Assembly: GCF_001673635.1 (NCBI RefSeq)
Contig: NZ_LZMH01000023.1
Coordinates: forward strand, 120,229-184,228
From: Mycobacterium asiaticum
GTDB lineage: Bacteria; Actinomycetota; Actinomycetes; Mycobacteriales; Mycobacteriaceae
DNA: 64,000 nucleotides
Reading direction: 5' to 3'
Of this stretch, positions 7,938 to 17,052 are shown piece after piece (position 1 is the first letter of the stretch; each line of letters begins with the position of its first letter). Both the position numbers and the translations under genes were made by a program. Below the pieces are notes generated by a model. The model was not told the origin of the DNA. It was given only the letters and a program-made list of their open reading frames with translations, and made no database searches.

Positions 7938-9544
7938 GCACCATCTTTGACGTCCGCAACATCCGGCTCCCCCGGATGTCCCGGACCACGGTGGTCATCG
8001 GATCACTGGTGTTGGTCCTGGCCCTGCTGGCCGCTTACTTCGGCTGGCAGCTGTACCAGAAGCTGACCAACAACACCGTGGTCGCGTACTTCTCCCAGGC
8101 GCAGGCGCTGTACGCCGGGGACAAGGTCCAGATCATGGGCATGAAGGTGGGCCGGATCGACAAGATCGAACCGGCCGGCGACAAGATGAAGGTCACCTTC
8201 CACTACGAGAACAAGTACAAGGTGCCGGCCAACGCCTCGGCGGTGATCCTGAACCCGACGCTGGTCGCCTCGCGGGCCATTCAGCTGGAGCCGCCCTATA
8301 AGGGTGGTCCGGCGCTGGCCAACAACGCGGTGATCCCGCTCGAGCGCACGCAGGTGCCGGTGGAGTGGGACGAACTGCGCAACAGCATCACCAACATCAT
8401 CTCCAAGCTGGGGCCCACCGAAGCGCAGCCCAAGGGTCCGTTCGGTGAGGTCATCGAGTCGTTCGCGAACGGCCTGTCCGGCAAGGGCAAGCAACTCAAC
8501 TCCACGCTGGACAACTTGTCGAAGGCACTGACCGCGTTGAACGAGGGTCGCGGCGACTTCTTCGCGGTCGTCAAGAGCCTGGCGTTGTTCGTCAACGCGC
8601 TGCATCAGGACGACAAGCAGTTCGTGGCGCTCAACCAGAACCTCGCGGACGTCACCGGCCGGTTGGCCAGTTCGGACCAGGCGCTGGCCAGCGCACTGCG
8701 GCAGTTGGACAGCCTGCTGACCACCGTGCGCCCGTTCCTGGACAAGAACCGGGAGGTGTTGACGCACGACATCAACAACCTCGCGACGGTGACGAACACG
8801 CTCCTGCAGCCCGAACCGCTGAACGGGCTGGAGACCGCGCTGCACGTCCTGCCGACGGCCGCGGCGAACGTCAACATGATCTACCACCCCTCGCACGGTT
8901 CGGTGGTGGCCGTCCCGGAGATCACCAGCTTCGCCAACCCGATGCAGTTCATCTGCAGCTCGGTGCAGGCGGGTAGCCGACTGGGCTACCAGGAGTCGGC
9001 GGAGCTGTGTGCGCAGTACCTGGCCCCGGTGCTGGACGCGATCAAGTTCAACTACTTCCCGTTCGGGTTGAACACCTTCAGCACGGCCGAGATCCTGCCG
9101 AAGATGGTCGCTTACTCCGAGCCGCGGTTGCAGCCGCCCAACGGCTACAAGGACACCACCGTGCCAGGTATCTGGGTGCCGGACACCCCGTTGTCGCACC
9201 GCAACACCCAGCACGGCTGGATCGTGGCGCCCGGCATGCAGGGCACGCAGGTGGGTCCGATCACCGCTGGTCTGCTGACGCCGGAGTCACTGGCCGAGCT
9301 GATGGGTGGGCCGGACATCGAGCCGGTTCAGTCCACGCTGCAGACGCCGCCGGGACCGCCCAACGCCTACGACGAGTACCCCGTGGTGCCGCCGGTCGCG
9401 CTGAACGCACAGGTACCGGTACCGCCGCCGGCACCAGGGCCGAACGTCGTCCCCGGGCCGGTCGCTCCGACACCCGCCGCACCGGGACCGCCGCCCCCAG
9501 CACCGGTCGGCGCACCGCTGCCCGCTGAGGCAGGAGGACAGTGA
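7934..9544 (+). CDS. mce1D: Mce-family protein Mce1D with proline-rich tail
   Basis: 536-residue MCE protein. The start is a TTG that shares bases with the mce1C stop (TTGA). The anchor VVIGSLVLVLALLAAYFGW lies near residues 16-34, followed by the MCE domain (YFSQAQALYAGDKVQIMGMKVG; VILNPTLVASRAIQLEPPY) and extended helices. A conserved CSSVQAGSRLGYQESAELC segment probably forms a disulfide, and the C-terminus is Pro/Ala-rich (VPVPPPAPGPNVVPGPVAP). Length and features match Mce1D (Rv0172). It is followed by GTGATG, which gives mce1E a choice of starts. Confidence 0.94.
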   Translation: MSTIFDVRNIRLPRMSRTTVVIGSLVLVLALLAAYFGWQLYQKLTNNTVVAYFSQAQALYAGDKVQIMGMKVGRIDKIEPAGDKMKVTFHYENKYKVPANASAVILNPTLVASRAIQLEPPYKGGPALANNAVIPLERTQVPVEWDELRNSITNIISKLGPTEAQPKGPFGEVIESFANGLSGKGKQLNSTLDNLSKALTALNEGRGDFFAVVKSLALFVNALHQDDKQFVALNQNLADVTGRLASSDQALASALRQLDSLLTTVRPFLDKNREVLTHDINNLATVTNTLLQPEPLNGLETALHVLPTAAANVNMIYHPSHGSVVAVPEITSFANPMQFICSSVQAGSRLGYQESAELCAQYLAPVLDAIKFNYFPFGLNTFSTAEILPKMVAYSEPRLQPPNGYKDTTVPGIWVPDTPLSHRNTQHGWIVAPGMQGTQVGPITAGLLTPESLAELMGGPDIEPVQSTLQTPPGPPNAYDEYPVVPPVALNAQVPVPPPAPGPNVVPGPVAPTPAAPGPPPPAPVGAPLPAEAGGQ

Positions 9545-10704
9545 TGGGCTTGCTACGTAAGTTCCGCTACCGGAGCTGGCAGGTTCTCGTGCTGTTGGTG
9601 TGCGCGGTGCTGCTGAGTTCCTGTGGGTGGAAGGGCATCTCGCAGGTCCCGATCCCGGGCGCACCGGGCAGCGGCGACGGCGCCTACGTCGTCTACGCGC
9701 AGGTCCCCGACACCCTGGCCATCAACGGCAACAGCAAGGTGATGGTCGCCGACGTCGAGGTGGGCTCGATCCGCAAGATCGAGCTGAAAAACTGGGTCGC
9801 GACGCTGACGCTGGGCTTGAAGAAGGACGTCAAGCTGCCGAAGAACGCGTTGCTGAAGATCGGCCAGACCAGTTTGCTGGGCTCACAGCATGTCGAGCTG
9901 ATCTCGCCGGAGCAACCGCAGGGACAGCTAAGAAACGGCGACACGATCCCGCTGAAGAATTCGTCGGTGTACCCCAACATCGAGCAGACGCTGGCCGTGG
10001 TCTCGCTAATCCTGCGCGGCGGCGGCATTCCCAACCTGGAAGTGCTGCAGAACGAGATCTACGCGATCTTCAAGGGGCGCGGCGAGCAGATCCGCGGCTT
10101 CCTGAACAAGCTCGACACCTTCACCCGCCAGCTCAACGAGCAGCGCGACGACATCACCCATGCCATCGACTCGACCAACCGGCTGCTGAGTTACGTCGGC
10201 AACCGCAACGATGTGCTGGAACGGGTGCTGACCGACTTCCCGCCGTTGCTCAAGCACTTCGCCGACACGAAGAACCTGCTGATCAACGCGGTGGACTCGG
10301 TGGGCCGGTTGAGCTCGGCGGCCGACCAGTACCTCGGCGAGGCGCGCAGCAACCTGCACACCGACCTGGAATCACTGCAGTGCCCGCTGCGGGAACTCGG
10401 CAAGGGTTCGCCGTACCTGATCGGCGCACTGAAGCTGATCCTGACGCAGCCGTTCGACATCGACGCGGTGCCGAAGATCTTCCGCGGTGACTACCAGAAC
10501 GTGAACGCCACACTTGACGTCACGCTCAGCGCAGTCGACAACGCCGTGCTGACGGGCACCGGGTTCAGCGGTGTGCTGCGTGCGATCGAGCAGTCGTTCG
10601 GCCGCGACCCCGAGTCGATGATCCCGGACGTCCGCTACACGTCGAACCCCAACGACGCGCCGGGTGGACCGCTGGTGGAAAGGGCGGAGCGAGGCCAATG
10701 CTGA
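9541..10704 (+). CDS. mce1E: Mce-family lipoprotein Mce1E (LprK)
   Basis: 387-residue MCE protein with a lipoprotein signal: hydrophobic LVLLVCAVLLSSC ending in the lipobox LSSC (Cys near residue 28), as in M. tuberculosis LprK. Unlike its siblings it is therefore lipid-anchored. The MCE domain follows (YAQVPDTLAINGNSKVMVAD; KIGQTSLLGSQHVEL), then helices and the C-terminal Cys segment LESLQCPLRELG. The GTG at 9541 overlaps the mce1D stop; the adjacent ATG at 9544 is an equally good start. It overlaps mce1F by 7 nt. Confidence 0.94.
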   Translation: MMGLLRKFRYRSWQVLVLLVCAVLLSSCGWKGISQVPIPGAPGSGDGAYVVYAQVPDTLAINGNSKVMVADVEVGSIRKIELKNWVATLTLGLKKDVKLPKNALLKIGQTSLLGSQHVELISPEQPQGQLRNGDTIPLKNSSVYPNIEQTLAVVSLILRGGGIPNLEVLQNEIYAIFKGRGEQIRGFLNKLDTFTRQLNEQRDDITHAIDSTNRLLSYVGNRNDVLERVLTDFPPLLKHFADTKNLLINAVDSVGRLSSAADQYLGEARSNLHTDLESLQCPLRELGKGSPYLIGALKLILTQPFDIDAVPKIFRGDYQNVNATLDVTLSAVDNAVLTGTGFSGVLRAIEQSFGRDPESMIPDVRYTSNPNDAPGGPLVERAERGQC

Positions 10705-12257
10705 CACCGTTCATCAAGCGCCAGTTGTGGATCTTCCTGGCCCTGACCGTGGTTGCCTTGTCCGTGCTGGGCATCTACTACCTGCAGGTGCCGACGTTGG
10801 TCGGGATCGGGCGCTACGACCTGAAGGCCGACCTGCCCGCCTCGGGTGGCCTGTACCCGACGGCGAACGTGACCTACCGTGGCATCACCATCGGCAAGGT
10901 CGACGCGGTCGAGCCGACCCCCACCGGTGCCCGGGCGATCCTGAGCATCGACAGTCGGTACAAGATCCCGATCGACGCCACGGCAAACGTGCACTCGGTG
11001 TCGGCGGTCGGTGAGCAGTACCTGGACCTGGTGTCGGAAGGCAACCCCGGACAGTTCTTCCGTTCGGGTCAGACGATCACCAAGGGCACGGTGCCCAGCG
11101 AGATCGGTCCGGCGCTGGATACGGCAAACCGCGGGCTGGAAGTGCTGCCCAAGGAGAAGATCCCGAAGCTGCTCGACGAAACCGCCCTGGCCGTCGGTGG
11201 ACTGGGTCCGGCGCTGCAGCGATTGACCGACGCCACTCAGGCGCTGGTGGGCGACTTCCACAACCAGATCGGCGACATCAACGACATCATCCAGCACTCC
11301 GGTCCGATCCTGCAGAGCCAGGTCGACTCGGGCAGCGCCATCGAGCGGTGGGCGCGCAACCTCAACACGCTGGCGGCCCAGAGCGCGGCCGAGGACCAGC
11401 ACCTGCGCAGCGTGCTGACCCAGGCGGCGCCGACGGCTGACCAGGTCAACGAGGTGTTCACCGACGTGCGGGATTCGCTGCCGCAGACGCTGGCGAATCT
11501 CGAGGTGGTGTTCGACCTGCTGAAGCGCTACCACAAGGGTCTCGAGCAGGTGCTGGTGTTCCTGCCGCAGGGCGCTTCGATCGCGCAGACGGTGGCCGCG
11601 CCGTTCCCGAACATGGCCGCCCTGGACCTGGCGCTGGCGATCAACCAGCCGCCGCCGTGTCTGACCGGTTTCATCCCGGCCGAGCAGTGGCGGTCGTTCG
11701 CCGACACCAGCCCGCAGCCGTTGCCGGTAGGGACGTACTGCAAGATCCCGATGGATACCCCGGCCAACAGCGTGCGCGGCTCGCGCAACATCCCCTGTGT
11801 CGACGTGCCAGGCAAGCGAGCCGCCACACCCCGGGAGTGCCGTAGCACCAAGCCGTATGAACCCGCGGGTACCAACCCGTGGTACGGCGACCCGAACCAG
11901 CTGCTCAGCTGCCCGGCGCCGGCGGCTCGGTGTGACCAGCCGGTCAAGCCCGGCCTGGTCGCCCCGGCACCGTCGGTGAACAACGGCATCAATCCCATGC
12001 CGGCCGACCGGCTGCCACCGGGCGGGTTGACACCACCGCCGATGAGCGACCCGCTGACCCGCCCCGGCACCGGGGCAGTGCAGTGCAACGGCCAACAGCC
12101 CAACCCCTGCGTCTACACTCCGGGCGGACCCCCTTCGGCGGTCTACAGCCCACAGAGCGGCGAGCTGGTGGGGCCCGACGGCGTTAAATACTCCGTCGAA
12201 AACTCAACCAAAACAGGAGACGACGGATGGAAGGAGATGCTGGCACCAGCCGGCTGA
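10698..12257 (+). CDS. mce1F: Mce-family protein Mce1F
   Basis: 519-residue last MCE subunit. The anchor LWIFLALTVVALSVLGIYYL (near residues 10-29) is followed by the MCE domain (LPASGGLYPTANVTYRGITI; ATANVHSVSAVGEQYLDLV), a helical segment to about residue 300, and a long Pro- and Cys-containing C-terminal part with PCLTGFIPAEQWR, KIPMDTPANSVRGSRNIPC and VKYSVENSTKTGDDGWKEML. The C-terminus matches Mce1F (Rv0174). Its 3' end overlaps mam1A by 31 nt, the longest overlap in the operon apart from mam1C/mam1D. Confidence 0.94.
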   Translation: MLTPFIKRQLWIFLALTVVALSVLGIYYLQVPTLVGIGRYDLKADLPASGGLYPTANVTYRGITIGKVDAVEPTPTGARAILSIDSRYKIPIDATANVHSVSAVGEQYLDLVSEGNPGQFFRSGQTITKGTVPSEIGPALDTANRGLEVLPKEKIPKLLDETALAVGGLGPALQRLTDATQALVGDFHNQIGDINDIIQHSGPILQSQVDSGSAIERWARNLNTLAAQSAAEDQHLRSVLTQAAPTADQVNEVFTDVRDSLPQTLANLEVVFDLLKRYHKGLEQVLVFLPQGASIAQTVAAPFPNMAALDLALAINQPPPCLTGFIPAEQWRSFADTSPQPLPVGTYCKIPMDTPANSVRGSRNIPCVDVPGKRAATPRECRSTKPYEPAGTNPWYGDPNQLLSCPAPAARCDQPVKPGLVAPAPSVNNGINPMPADRLPPGGLTPPPMSDPLTRPGTGAVQCNGQQPNPCVYTPGGPPSAVYSPQSGELVGPDGVKYSVENSTKTGDDGWKEMLAPAG

Positions 12258-12961
12258 ACCCCATCGGCGAGGACGATTCACTGACGGCCACGGCGACGGA
12301 CGAGGATTCCGAGACCACAGCGGCCGAGGCTGAGCCCGACGCTTCGGAGACCGAGGCGTCCGAGGCGGCTGAAGCGGCTGACGTGGCCGAAGGGTCCGAG
12401 GAATCTGCAGAAGCTCCCGCCGACGAACCGGGCGTGGAGCACCCGATCGTGGAACGCCGCCCCTCGCGGGTGAATCGCACCTGGCTCGCCGGAGTGGCGG
12501 CGTTGCTGCTGTTGGCCGCCGGCGGTATCGGGGCCGGCGGATATTTCGCGTTGCGGTCCCATCAGGAAATCCAGACGTTTGCGCGCAACGACGCGCAGGC
12601 CCTGCAGATAGCCAAGGACTGCGTCGCCGCGACCCAGGCGCCGGACACCAGCAGCATGGCCGCCAGTGAACAGAAGATCATCGACTGCGGCACCGACCAG
12701 TACCGCACCCAGGCGCTGCTGTACAGCAGCATGCTCGTGCAGGCCTACCAGGCCGCCAACGTGCATCTGCAGGTGTCCGATATGCGTGCCGCCGTCGAGC
12801 GCAACAACCCGGACGGCACCGTCGACATCCTCGTCGCGCTGCGCGTAAAGGTCTCCAACGACGAGGCGCAGAACCAGGAGACGGGCTACCGCCTGCGGGT
12901 GAAGATGACGCCGACGGAGGGTAGTTACAAGATCTCCAAGCTCGACCAGGTGACCAAGTGA
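12227..12961 (+). CDS. mam1A: Mce-associated membrane protein Mam1A
   Basis: 244-residue Mce-associated protein in the position of Rv0175. A disordered acidic N-terminus (about residues 1-75, runs of Glu, Ala, Asp and Ser such as SETEASEAAEAADVAEGSEE) precedes one membrane helix (LAGVAALLLLAAGGIGAGGYFA, stated as a region near residues 86-107). An NTF2-like periplasmic domain follows, ending VKMTPTEGSYKISKLDQV. The ATG at 12227 has AGGAG 9 nt upstream. These proteins accompany and may stabilise Mce complexes; the exact role is not visible. Its stop overlaps the mam1B GTG by 4 nt. Confidence 0.9.
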   Translation: MEGDAGTSRLNPIGEDDSLTATATDEDSETTAAEAEPDASETEASEAAEAADVAEGSEESAEAPADEPGVEHPIVERRPSRVNRTWLAGVAALLLLAAGGIGAGGYFALRSHQEIQTFARNDAQALQIAKDCVAATQAPDTSSMAASEQKIIDCGTDQYRTQALLYSSMLVQAYQAANVHLQVSDMRAAVERNNPDGTVDILVALRVKVSNDEAQNQETGYRLRVKMTPTEGSYKISKLDQVTK

Positions 12962-13935
12962 CGGTGGTGGTCGAAGACATCCCGACCACGGACACCGCGC
13001 AGGACCTACCCGAGAAGGCCGCGGCGCCATGGCGGTTGCGGGCCGCCGCGTTCTGCGTGGACGTCCTGCCGGGGCTCGCGGTGATCGCCACCCTCACGCT
13101 GACCTCGTTTGCACTGCCGGCGCGCAGCTTGTGGTGGTGGGCATGCGTGTCGGTCCTGGCGGCCGTCGTGCTGCTGGTGCTGGTCAACCGGTTGCTGCTG
13201 CCGACCATCACCGGCTGGAGCCTGGGCCGCGCACTGTTCGGCATCGCGGTGGTCCGGTGTGACGGCACGCAGATCGGCCCGTGGCGGCTGCTGGTCCGCG
13301 AGTTCGCGCACCTGATCGACACCGCGGCGCTGCTGATCGGCTGGCTGTGGCCGCTGTGGGATTCCGAGCGCCGCACCTTCGCCGACATGCTCGCCCGCAC
13401 CGAGGTGCTTCGGGTCGTCCCGCACGAGCGACCCGCCAAGGTTAGGCAGTGGATCGCGGTGACGCTCCTGGTCGCAGCCACGCTGTGCCTGGACGCCACC
13501 GGGATTGGCTACCAGGCGGTCTACGCCGAGGCGCAGGCCGGTGACCGCGCCCGCGCTGAGATCTCGACACAGGGCCCCAAGCTGGTCGCCCAGATGCTGA
13601 CCTACGACCCGGCCACGTTGCACGAGGACTTCGCCCGCGCGCTGGCATTGACGACCGATCGATACCGTCCGGAGCTGGCCGCCCAGCAGCGGACCGTGGA
13701 GAAGGGCCACCCGGTCATCAATGAGTACTGGGTATCGGCCAGCTCGGTGTTGTCGGCGACGGCGGATCGAGCCACGATGCTGCTGTTCATGCAGGGCCGG
13801 CGCGGCGCCGGGAACGACGTTCGCTACATCACCGCCAGCGTCCGGGTGAAATTCGCCAAAGACTCCCAGCAGCACTGGCGCGTCGACGATCTCACCGTCC
13901 TGGCCAAGCCGAAGCCACCGGAGAATCCGAAATGA
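12958..13935 (+). CDS. mam1B: RDD-domain Mce-associated membrane protein Mam1B
   Basis: 325-residue protein. Residues about 18-155 are an RDD domain, starting with the namesake-type pattern WRLRAAAFCVDVLPGL and containing three membrane helices (ALPARSLWWWACVSVLAAVV; GWSLGRALFGIAVV; LIDTAALLIGWLWPLWDSE). A further helix (WIAVTLLVAATLCLDATGIG) then leads into a periplasmic NTF2-like part with the sequences QMLTYDPATLHEDFARAL and ITASVRVKFAKDSQQHWRVDDL. It corresponds to Rv0176. The fusion of an RDD membrane bundle to an Mce-associated domain sets it apart from Mam1A, C and D. GTGA start and ATGA end overlaps couple it to its neighbours. Confidence 0.9.
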   Translation: MTVVVEDIPTTDTAQDLPEKAAAPWRLRAAAFCVDVLPGLAVIATLTLTSFALPARSLWWWACVSVLAAVVLLVLVNRLLLPTITGWSLGRALFGIAVVRCDGTQIGPWRLLVREFAHLIDTAALLIGWLWPLWDSERRTFADMLARTEVLRVVPHERPAKVRQWIAVTLLVAATLCLDATGIGYQAVYAEAQAGDRARAEISTQGPKLVAQMLTYDPATLHEDFARALALTTDRYRPELAAQQRTVEKGHPVINEYWVSASSVLSATADRATMLLFMQGRRGAGNDVRYITASVRVKFAKDSQQHWRVDDLTVLAKPKPPENPK

Positions 13936-14483
13936 GCCCGCGCCGCAAGTTCAAGCCCGGTGAGGAATCGCTGCTCGTTGCCCGGCCGATCCCGCGGCGG
14001 CGATGGGAGCTGCAGCTCGTCTCGACCTTCGCCGCGTTGGTGATGGTTGCGGCGATCACGGTATCCACGCTGATGTTGGCCGACCACCTCACGCGCGACC
14101 GTGCCGCCGAGCGGGAGACGTCGGCGGTCAACTACGTGAAGTGGTTCATGACCGGCTTCACCTCGATCGACCCGTTCCACGCGAACGACTACATCGACCG
14201 GGTGCTGGCCCAGGCCACCGGCGATTTTCACAAGCAGTACGAGGAGAAGGCCAACGAGATCCTGCTGCAGGTGGCGCGCGCGGAGCGGGCCACCGGCACG
14301 GTGCTGGAGGCCGGCGTAGAACGATGGAACGACGACGGCAGCGTCACCGTGCTGGTTGCGACCGACGTAACCTCCAAGTCGCCGGACGGCAAGCAGGTCT
14401 TCGAGAACACCAACCGTTGGTCGGCAACAGCTAAGCAGGAAGGGAATCAGTGGAAGATCAGCAACCTGCAGCAGGTGATCTGA
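13932..14483 (+). CDS. mam1C: Mce-associated membrane protein Mam1C
   Basis: 183-residue protein: a short basic cytoplasmic start, one membrane helix (VSTFAALVMVAAITVSTLML, near residues 30-49), then a periplasmic domain with YVKWFMTGFTSIDPFHANDY, a helix pair, and the ending WSATAKQEGNQWKISNLQQV, which matches the C-terminal strand pattern of Mam1A. It is the Rv0177 counterpart. Its last 34 nt also encode the start of mam1D. Confidence 0.88.
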   Translation: MSPRRKFKPGEESLLVARPIPRRRWELQLVSTFAALVMVAAITVSTLMLADHLTRDRAAERETSAVNYVKWFMTGFTSIDPFHANDYIDRVLAQATGDFHKQYEEKANEILLQVARAERATGTVLEAGVERWNDDGSVTVLVATDVTSKSPDGKQVFENTNRWSATAKQEGNQWKISNLQQVI

Positions 14484-15175
14484 CCGTCAACGACGAGACG
14501 GAAGCCGCGACGGAAGCCGAAGCCACGGAAGCCGAGGCTACAGACGACGCCGCAGAGACCACCGAGACCGTCGAAGAAGCTCAGGAAGACACCACGGACG
14601 AGTCCGAGGACACCGCGGCTACCGAGGCAGCTCCCAAGGAAAAGAAACAGAAGAAGAAGCGGACCGGGCGGCGGCTGGCCGCGGTGTTCGCGCTGATCGC
14701 GGCCCTGTTCGTCGGCTCCGCTGCCTTCGCCGGGGCGACGGTCCAGCCCTACCTGGCCGAGCGGGCCACCATCGAGGTCAAGCTGAAGGTGGCGCGCGCA
14801 GCGGCGAACGCGATCACCACGCTGTGGAGCTACACGCCGGAGAACATGGACAGCCTGGCCGACCGCGCCGCGAACTACCTCTCCGGGGACTTCGGTGCCC
14901 AGTACCGCAAGTTCGTCGACCAGATCGCCGCACCCAACAAGCAGGCGAAAGTCACCAACTCCACCGAGGTGACCGGCGTGGCGGTCGAGTCGCTGGACGG
15001 CCCGAACGCCGTCGCGATCGTGTACACCAACACCACCACGACCAGCCCGCTGACCAAGAACATCCCGGCGCTGAAATACCTGTCCTACCGCTTGGTGATG
15101 AAGCGCGACGACGACCGCTGGAAGGTGACCCGGATGACCACCGTCACCCAGCTGGATGTGACCCCGCACCTGTAG
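14450..15175 (+). CDS. mam1D: Mce-associated membrane protein Mam1D
   Basis: 241-residue protein in the place of Rv0178. The GTG start at 14450 lies inside mam1C and has the ribosome site GAAGGGAA just upstream. The first 65 or so residues are acidic low complexity (EAATEAEATEAEATDDAAET), followed by a basic patch KEKKQKKKRTGRR and the membrane helix LAAVFALIAALFVGSAAFAG. The periplasmic domain follows, ending DRWKVTRMTTVTQLDVTPHL. The acid-rich cytoplasmic tail followed by a Lys-rich stop is shared with Mam1A and with OmamA at 40.8 kb. It appears to be the last true mce1 gene. Confidence 0.88.
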   Translation: MEDQQPAAGDLTVNDETEAATEAEATEAEATDDAAETTETVEEAQEDTTDESEDTAATEAAPKEKKQKKKRTGRRLAAVFALIAALFVGSAAFAGATVQPYLAERATIEVKLKVARAAANAITTLWSYTPENMDSLADRAANYLSGDFGAQYRKFVDQIAAPNKQAKVTNSTEVTGVAVESLDGPNAVAIVYTNTTTTSPLTKNIPALKYLSYRLVMKRDDDRWKVTRMTTVTQLDVTPHL

Positions 15176-15192
15176 CGGATAGCGGTTCGGCA

Positions 15193-15888
15193 ATGGTCGT
15201 GTCGTCCCCGGTGTCCAACCGGTTGACCGTGACGGCGCTACTGTTGCTGACGTTTTCGACCGGGCTGGCCGACGCGATCAGTGTGCTGGTGCTGGGGCAT
15301 GTGTTCGTCGCCAACATGACCGGAAACGTGATCTTCCTGGGCTTCTGGTTCGCGCCCAACACCACCGTGGACCTCACCGCCGCCGTCGTGGCGTTCCCCA
15401 CCTTCGTCACCGGCACCATCATCGGCGGACGGTTGATGCGGCACTTCGGTGAGCGCACCAGGCCGTGGCTGACCGCCGCGTTGGGCAGCGAGGCGATGCT
15501 GCTGGCGGCCCTGTCGGTGCTAGCGGGCACCGGGGTGCTGCACTATCACGACAACACCAAGCTCGTCCTGATCGGCGGCATGGCGATCGCGTACGGCGTG
15601 CAGCATTCCACCGCCCGGCAGTTCGGTATTCAGGAGCTCACCACCACGGTGCTGACCTCGACGATCGTCGGCCTCGGCGTGGACAGCCGGCTGGCGGGCG
15701 GAACCGGACAGCGTGAGAAGCTGCGCTACAGCGTGGTGTGCACGATGTGCGCCGGAGCGGTGGTCGGCGCCACGCTCACCTGGATCACCGTCGCACCGGT
15801 GCTGGCGCTGGCGGCGGCGGTCGTGGCGACCAGTCTGTTGATCTTCCGGTACGGGCCCGACTCAGTTGAACGCAAGCCAGCTGGGTAG
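15193..15888 (+). CDS. DUF1275 (YoaK-like) membrane protein
   Basis: 231-residue polytopic membrane protein of the DUF1275 family: the N-terminal LTFSTGLADAISVLVLGHVF, VANMTGNVIFLGFWFA (the family's MTGN signature) and GTIIGGRLMRHFGERTRPW, plus the later motif YGVQHSTARQFGIQELTTTVLTSTIVG, described in parts. Function in the family is unknown. It begins 17 nt after mam1D on the same strand, so it may be read from the mce1 operon. M. tuberculosis has no gene here as far as I recall, so this is an addition. Its last 27 nt overlap the 3' end of the opposing gene. Confidence 0.88.
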   Translation: MVVSSPVSNRLTVTALLLLTFSTGLADAISVLVLGHVFVANMTGNVIFLGFWFAPNTTVDLTAAVVAFPTFVTGTIIGGRLMRHFGERTRPWLTAALGSEAMLLAALSVLAGTGVLHYHDNTKLVLIGGMAIAYGVQHSTARQFGIQELTTTVLTSTIVGLGVDSRLAGGTGQREKLRYSVVCTMCAGAVVGATLTWITVAPVLALAAAVVATSLLIFRYGPDSVERKPAG

Positions 15889-16944
15889 CGCCCGCTCGCG
15901 CGAGTCGCACAGCACCTGACGCGTGTCGCACGAACCCTTCGGCGACCCTGCGCCGGCCCACATGCCACCGGTGTCGCGGCGCAGCACGATCGCCGACGAG
16001 CCTCCGCCATCGAGTAGCACCGCGGTGTCGCTGCCCAGGCCGCGGAACAGATCCTGGATGTTGTCGGGGGTGTAGCTGCCGCCCTCGAAGATGTACATCT
16101 CGTCGCGCTGCTTGGCGTAGGCCAGCGCGGTCCGTGCTGCACTGGGCCCCCCGTCGTGCAGCTGCCCGGTGTTGCCCGGCGACAGCAGGCCGATCCCGGC
16201 CACCGCGACGAACTTGGCGTTCTTGTTCAGCAGGTCCTCGACGACCGGGGTCGCCAGGTCATAGTCCTCTCTGCCCTTGGGCCGCAACACGTATGGCGCA
16301 CCCCCGGCCGGCAGGATCATCGTCGTCAGCGAGGTCCAGGACTCGTTACCGCCGGACAGGCCCTGCTTGCCGGGATAGGCGACGGCGCCGGTGACGGCCT
16401 GGTTGGCGCGGCCCTGGCCGTTGGTGTTGTCCACGAAAGCGCCCAGCGGGGAACTGCAGCCGGTGCTGCGCCAGGAACCGCCCTTCTGTCCCCGGACATC
16501 GAAAAAGTTGGCGTTGATGGCGATCGTGGGTTGCCCCATGCGCTGCCACGCTTGCAGCGGCGGGTAGATCTCCGAGGCTTGCCACAGCCCCTCGCCGGTG
16601 CGGGCGCCCGGGTTGTTCTCGCAGCGGGCCTGGTCACCCCGGTGGGTGTCGACCAACAGGTGAGGCTGCAGCCGGGACGACGCATTCTTGATGATCATCA
16701 GGTGGCCACCGTTGTTCATCTCGTACCAGTGGCCGGACCCGTCGAGCAGCGGCATCGGATGGCCGCCGCCGAAGTTGTACACCAGGTAGGAACCCTTGGT
16801 GGTGGTGATGGCCTGCTCGAGCATCTCCCGGGCATCGGCGGCGTGAGCGACCGGCTGCCCCGCGGTGACAGCGAGGGCAGCGCAGAATGTCAGCGCGGCG
16901 AAGCTCGCCGTCAGCCTGCGCAAGACCGCGGATGGGGTCAGCAC
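15862..16944 (-). CDS. Secreted phosphodiester-glycosidase-like protein at the lprO position
   Basis: 360-residue exported protein with a NAGPA-type (phosphodiester glycosidase, DUF2233) fold. After the signal peptide (AALTFCAALAVTAGQPVAHA, cleavage before ADAREM) the family landmarks are TIAINANFFDVRG, LLSPGNTGQLHDGGPSAART and the C-terminal LLDGGGSSAIVLR. The substrate is unknown; the family cleaves sugar-1-phosphodiesters. It occupies the place of lprO (Rv0179c), but I see no lipobox Cys, so the symbol is not given. The GTG at 16944 is preferred because GAAAGGG precedes it; an upstream TTG at 16977 is the alternative. It is convergent with, and overlaps, the DUF1275 gene by 27 nt. Confidence 0.8.
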   Translation of the reverse strand: MLTPSAVLRRLTASFAALTFCAALAVTAGQPVAHAADAREMLEQAITTTKGSYLVYNFGGGHPMPLLDGSGHWYEMNNGGHLMIIKNASSRLQPHLLVDTHRGDQARCENNPGARTGEGLWQASEIYPPLQAWQRMGQPTIAINANFFDVRGQKGGSWRSTGCSSPLGAFVDNTNGQGRANQAVTGAVAYPGKQGLSGGNESWTSLTTMILPAGGAPYVLRPKGREDYDLATPVVEDLLNKNAKFVAVAGIGLLSPGNTGQLHDGGPSAARTALAYAKQRDEMYIFEGGSYTPDNIQDLFRGLGSDTAVLLDGGGSSAIVLRRDTGGMWAGAGSPKGSCDTRQVLCDSRERALPSWLAFN

Positions 16945-16985
16945 GGGGAGCCCTTTCGGCCGCGAAATCCGGAACAACCATCCAA

Positions 16986-17013
16986 GGATTAGTCACATCT
17001 GTCACACTGTCAA
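16986..17013 (-). promoter_or_regulatory. Candidate SigA-type promoter for the lprO-position gene
   Basis: On the minus strand TTGACA (17013-17008) is followed after 16 nt by TAATCC (16991-16986), a good -35 and acceptable -10. Transcription would start near 16979 and give a leader of about 35 nt before the GTG at 16944. This supports an own promoter although the upstream gene is on the same strand. Confidence 0.45.
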
Positions 17014-17052
17014 CTTTGGTAACAGGTGCGTGACGGTTAGGGCGCGCCGGAA

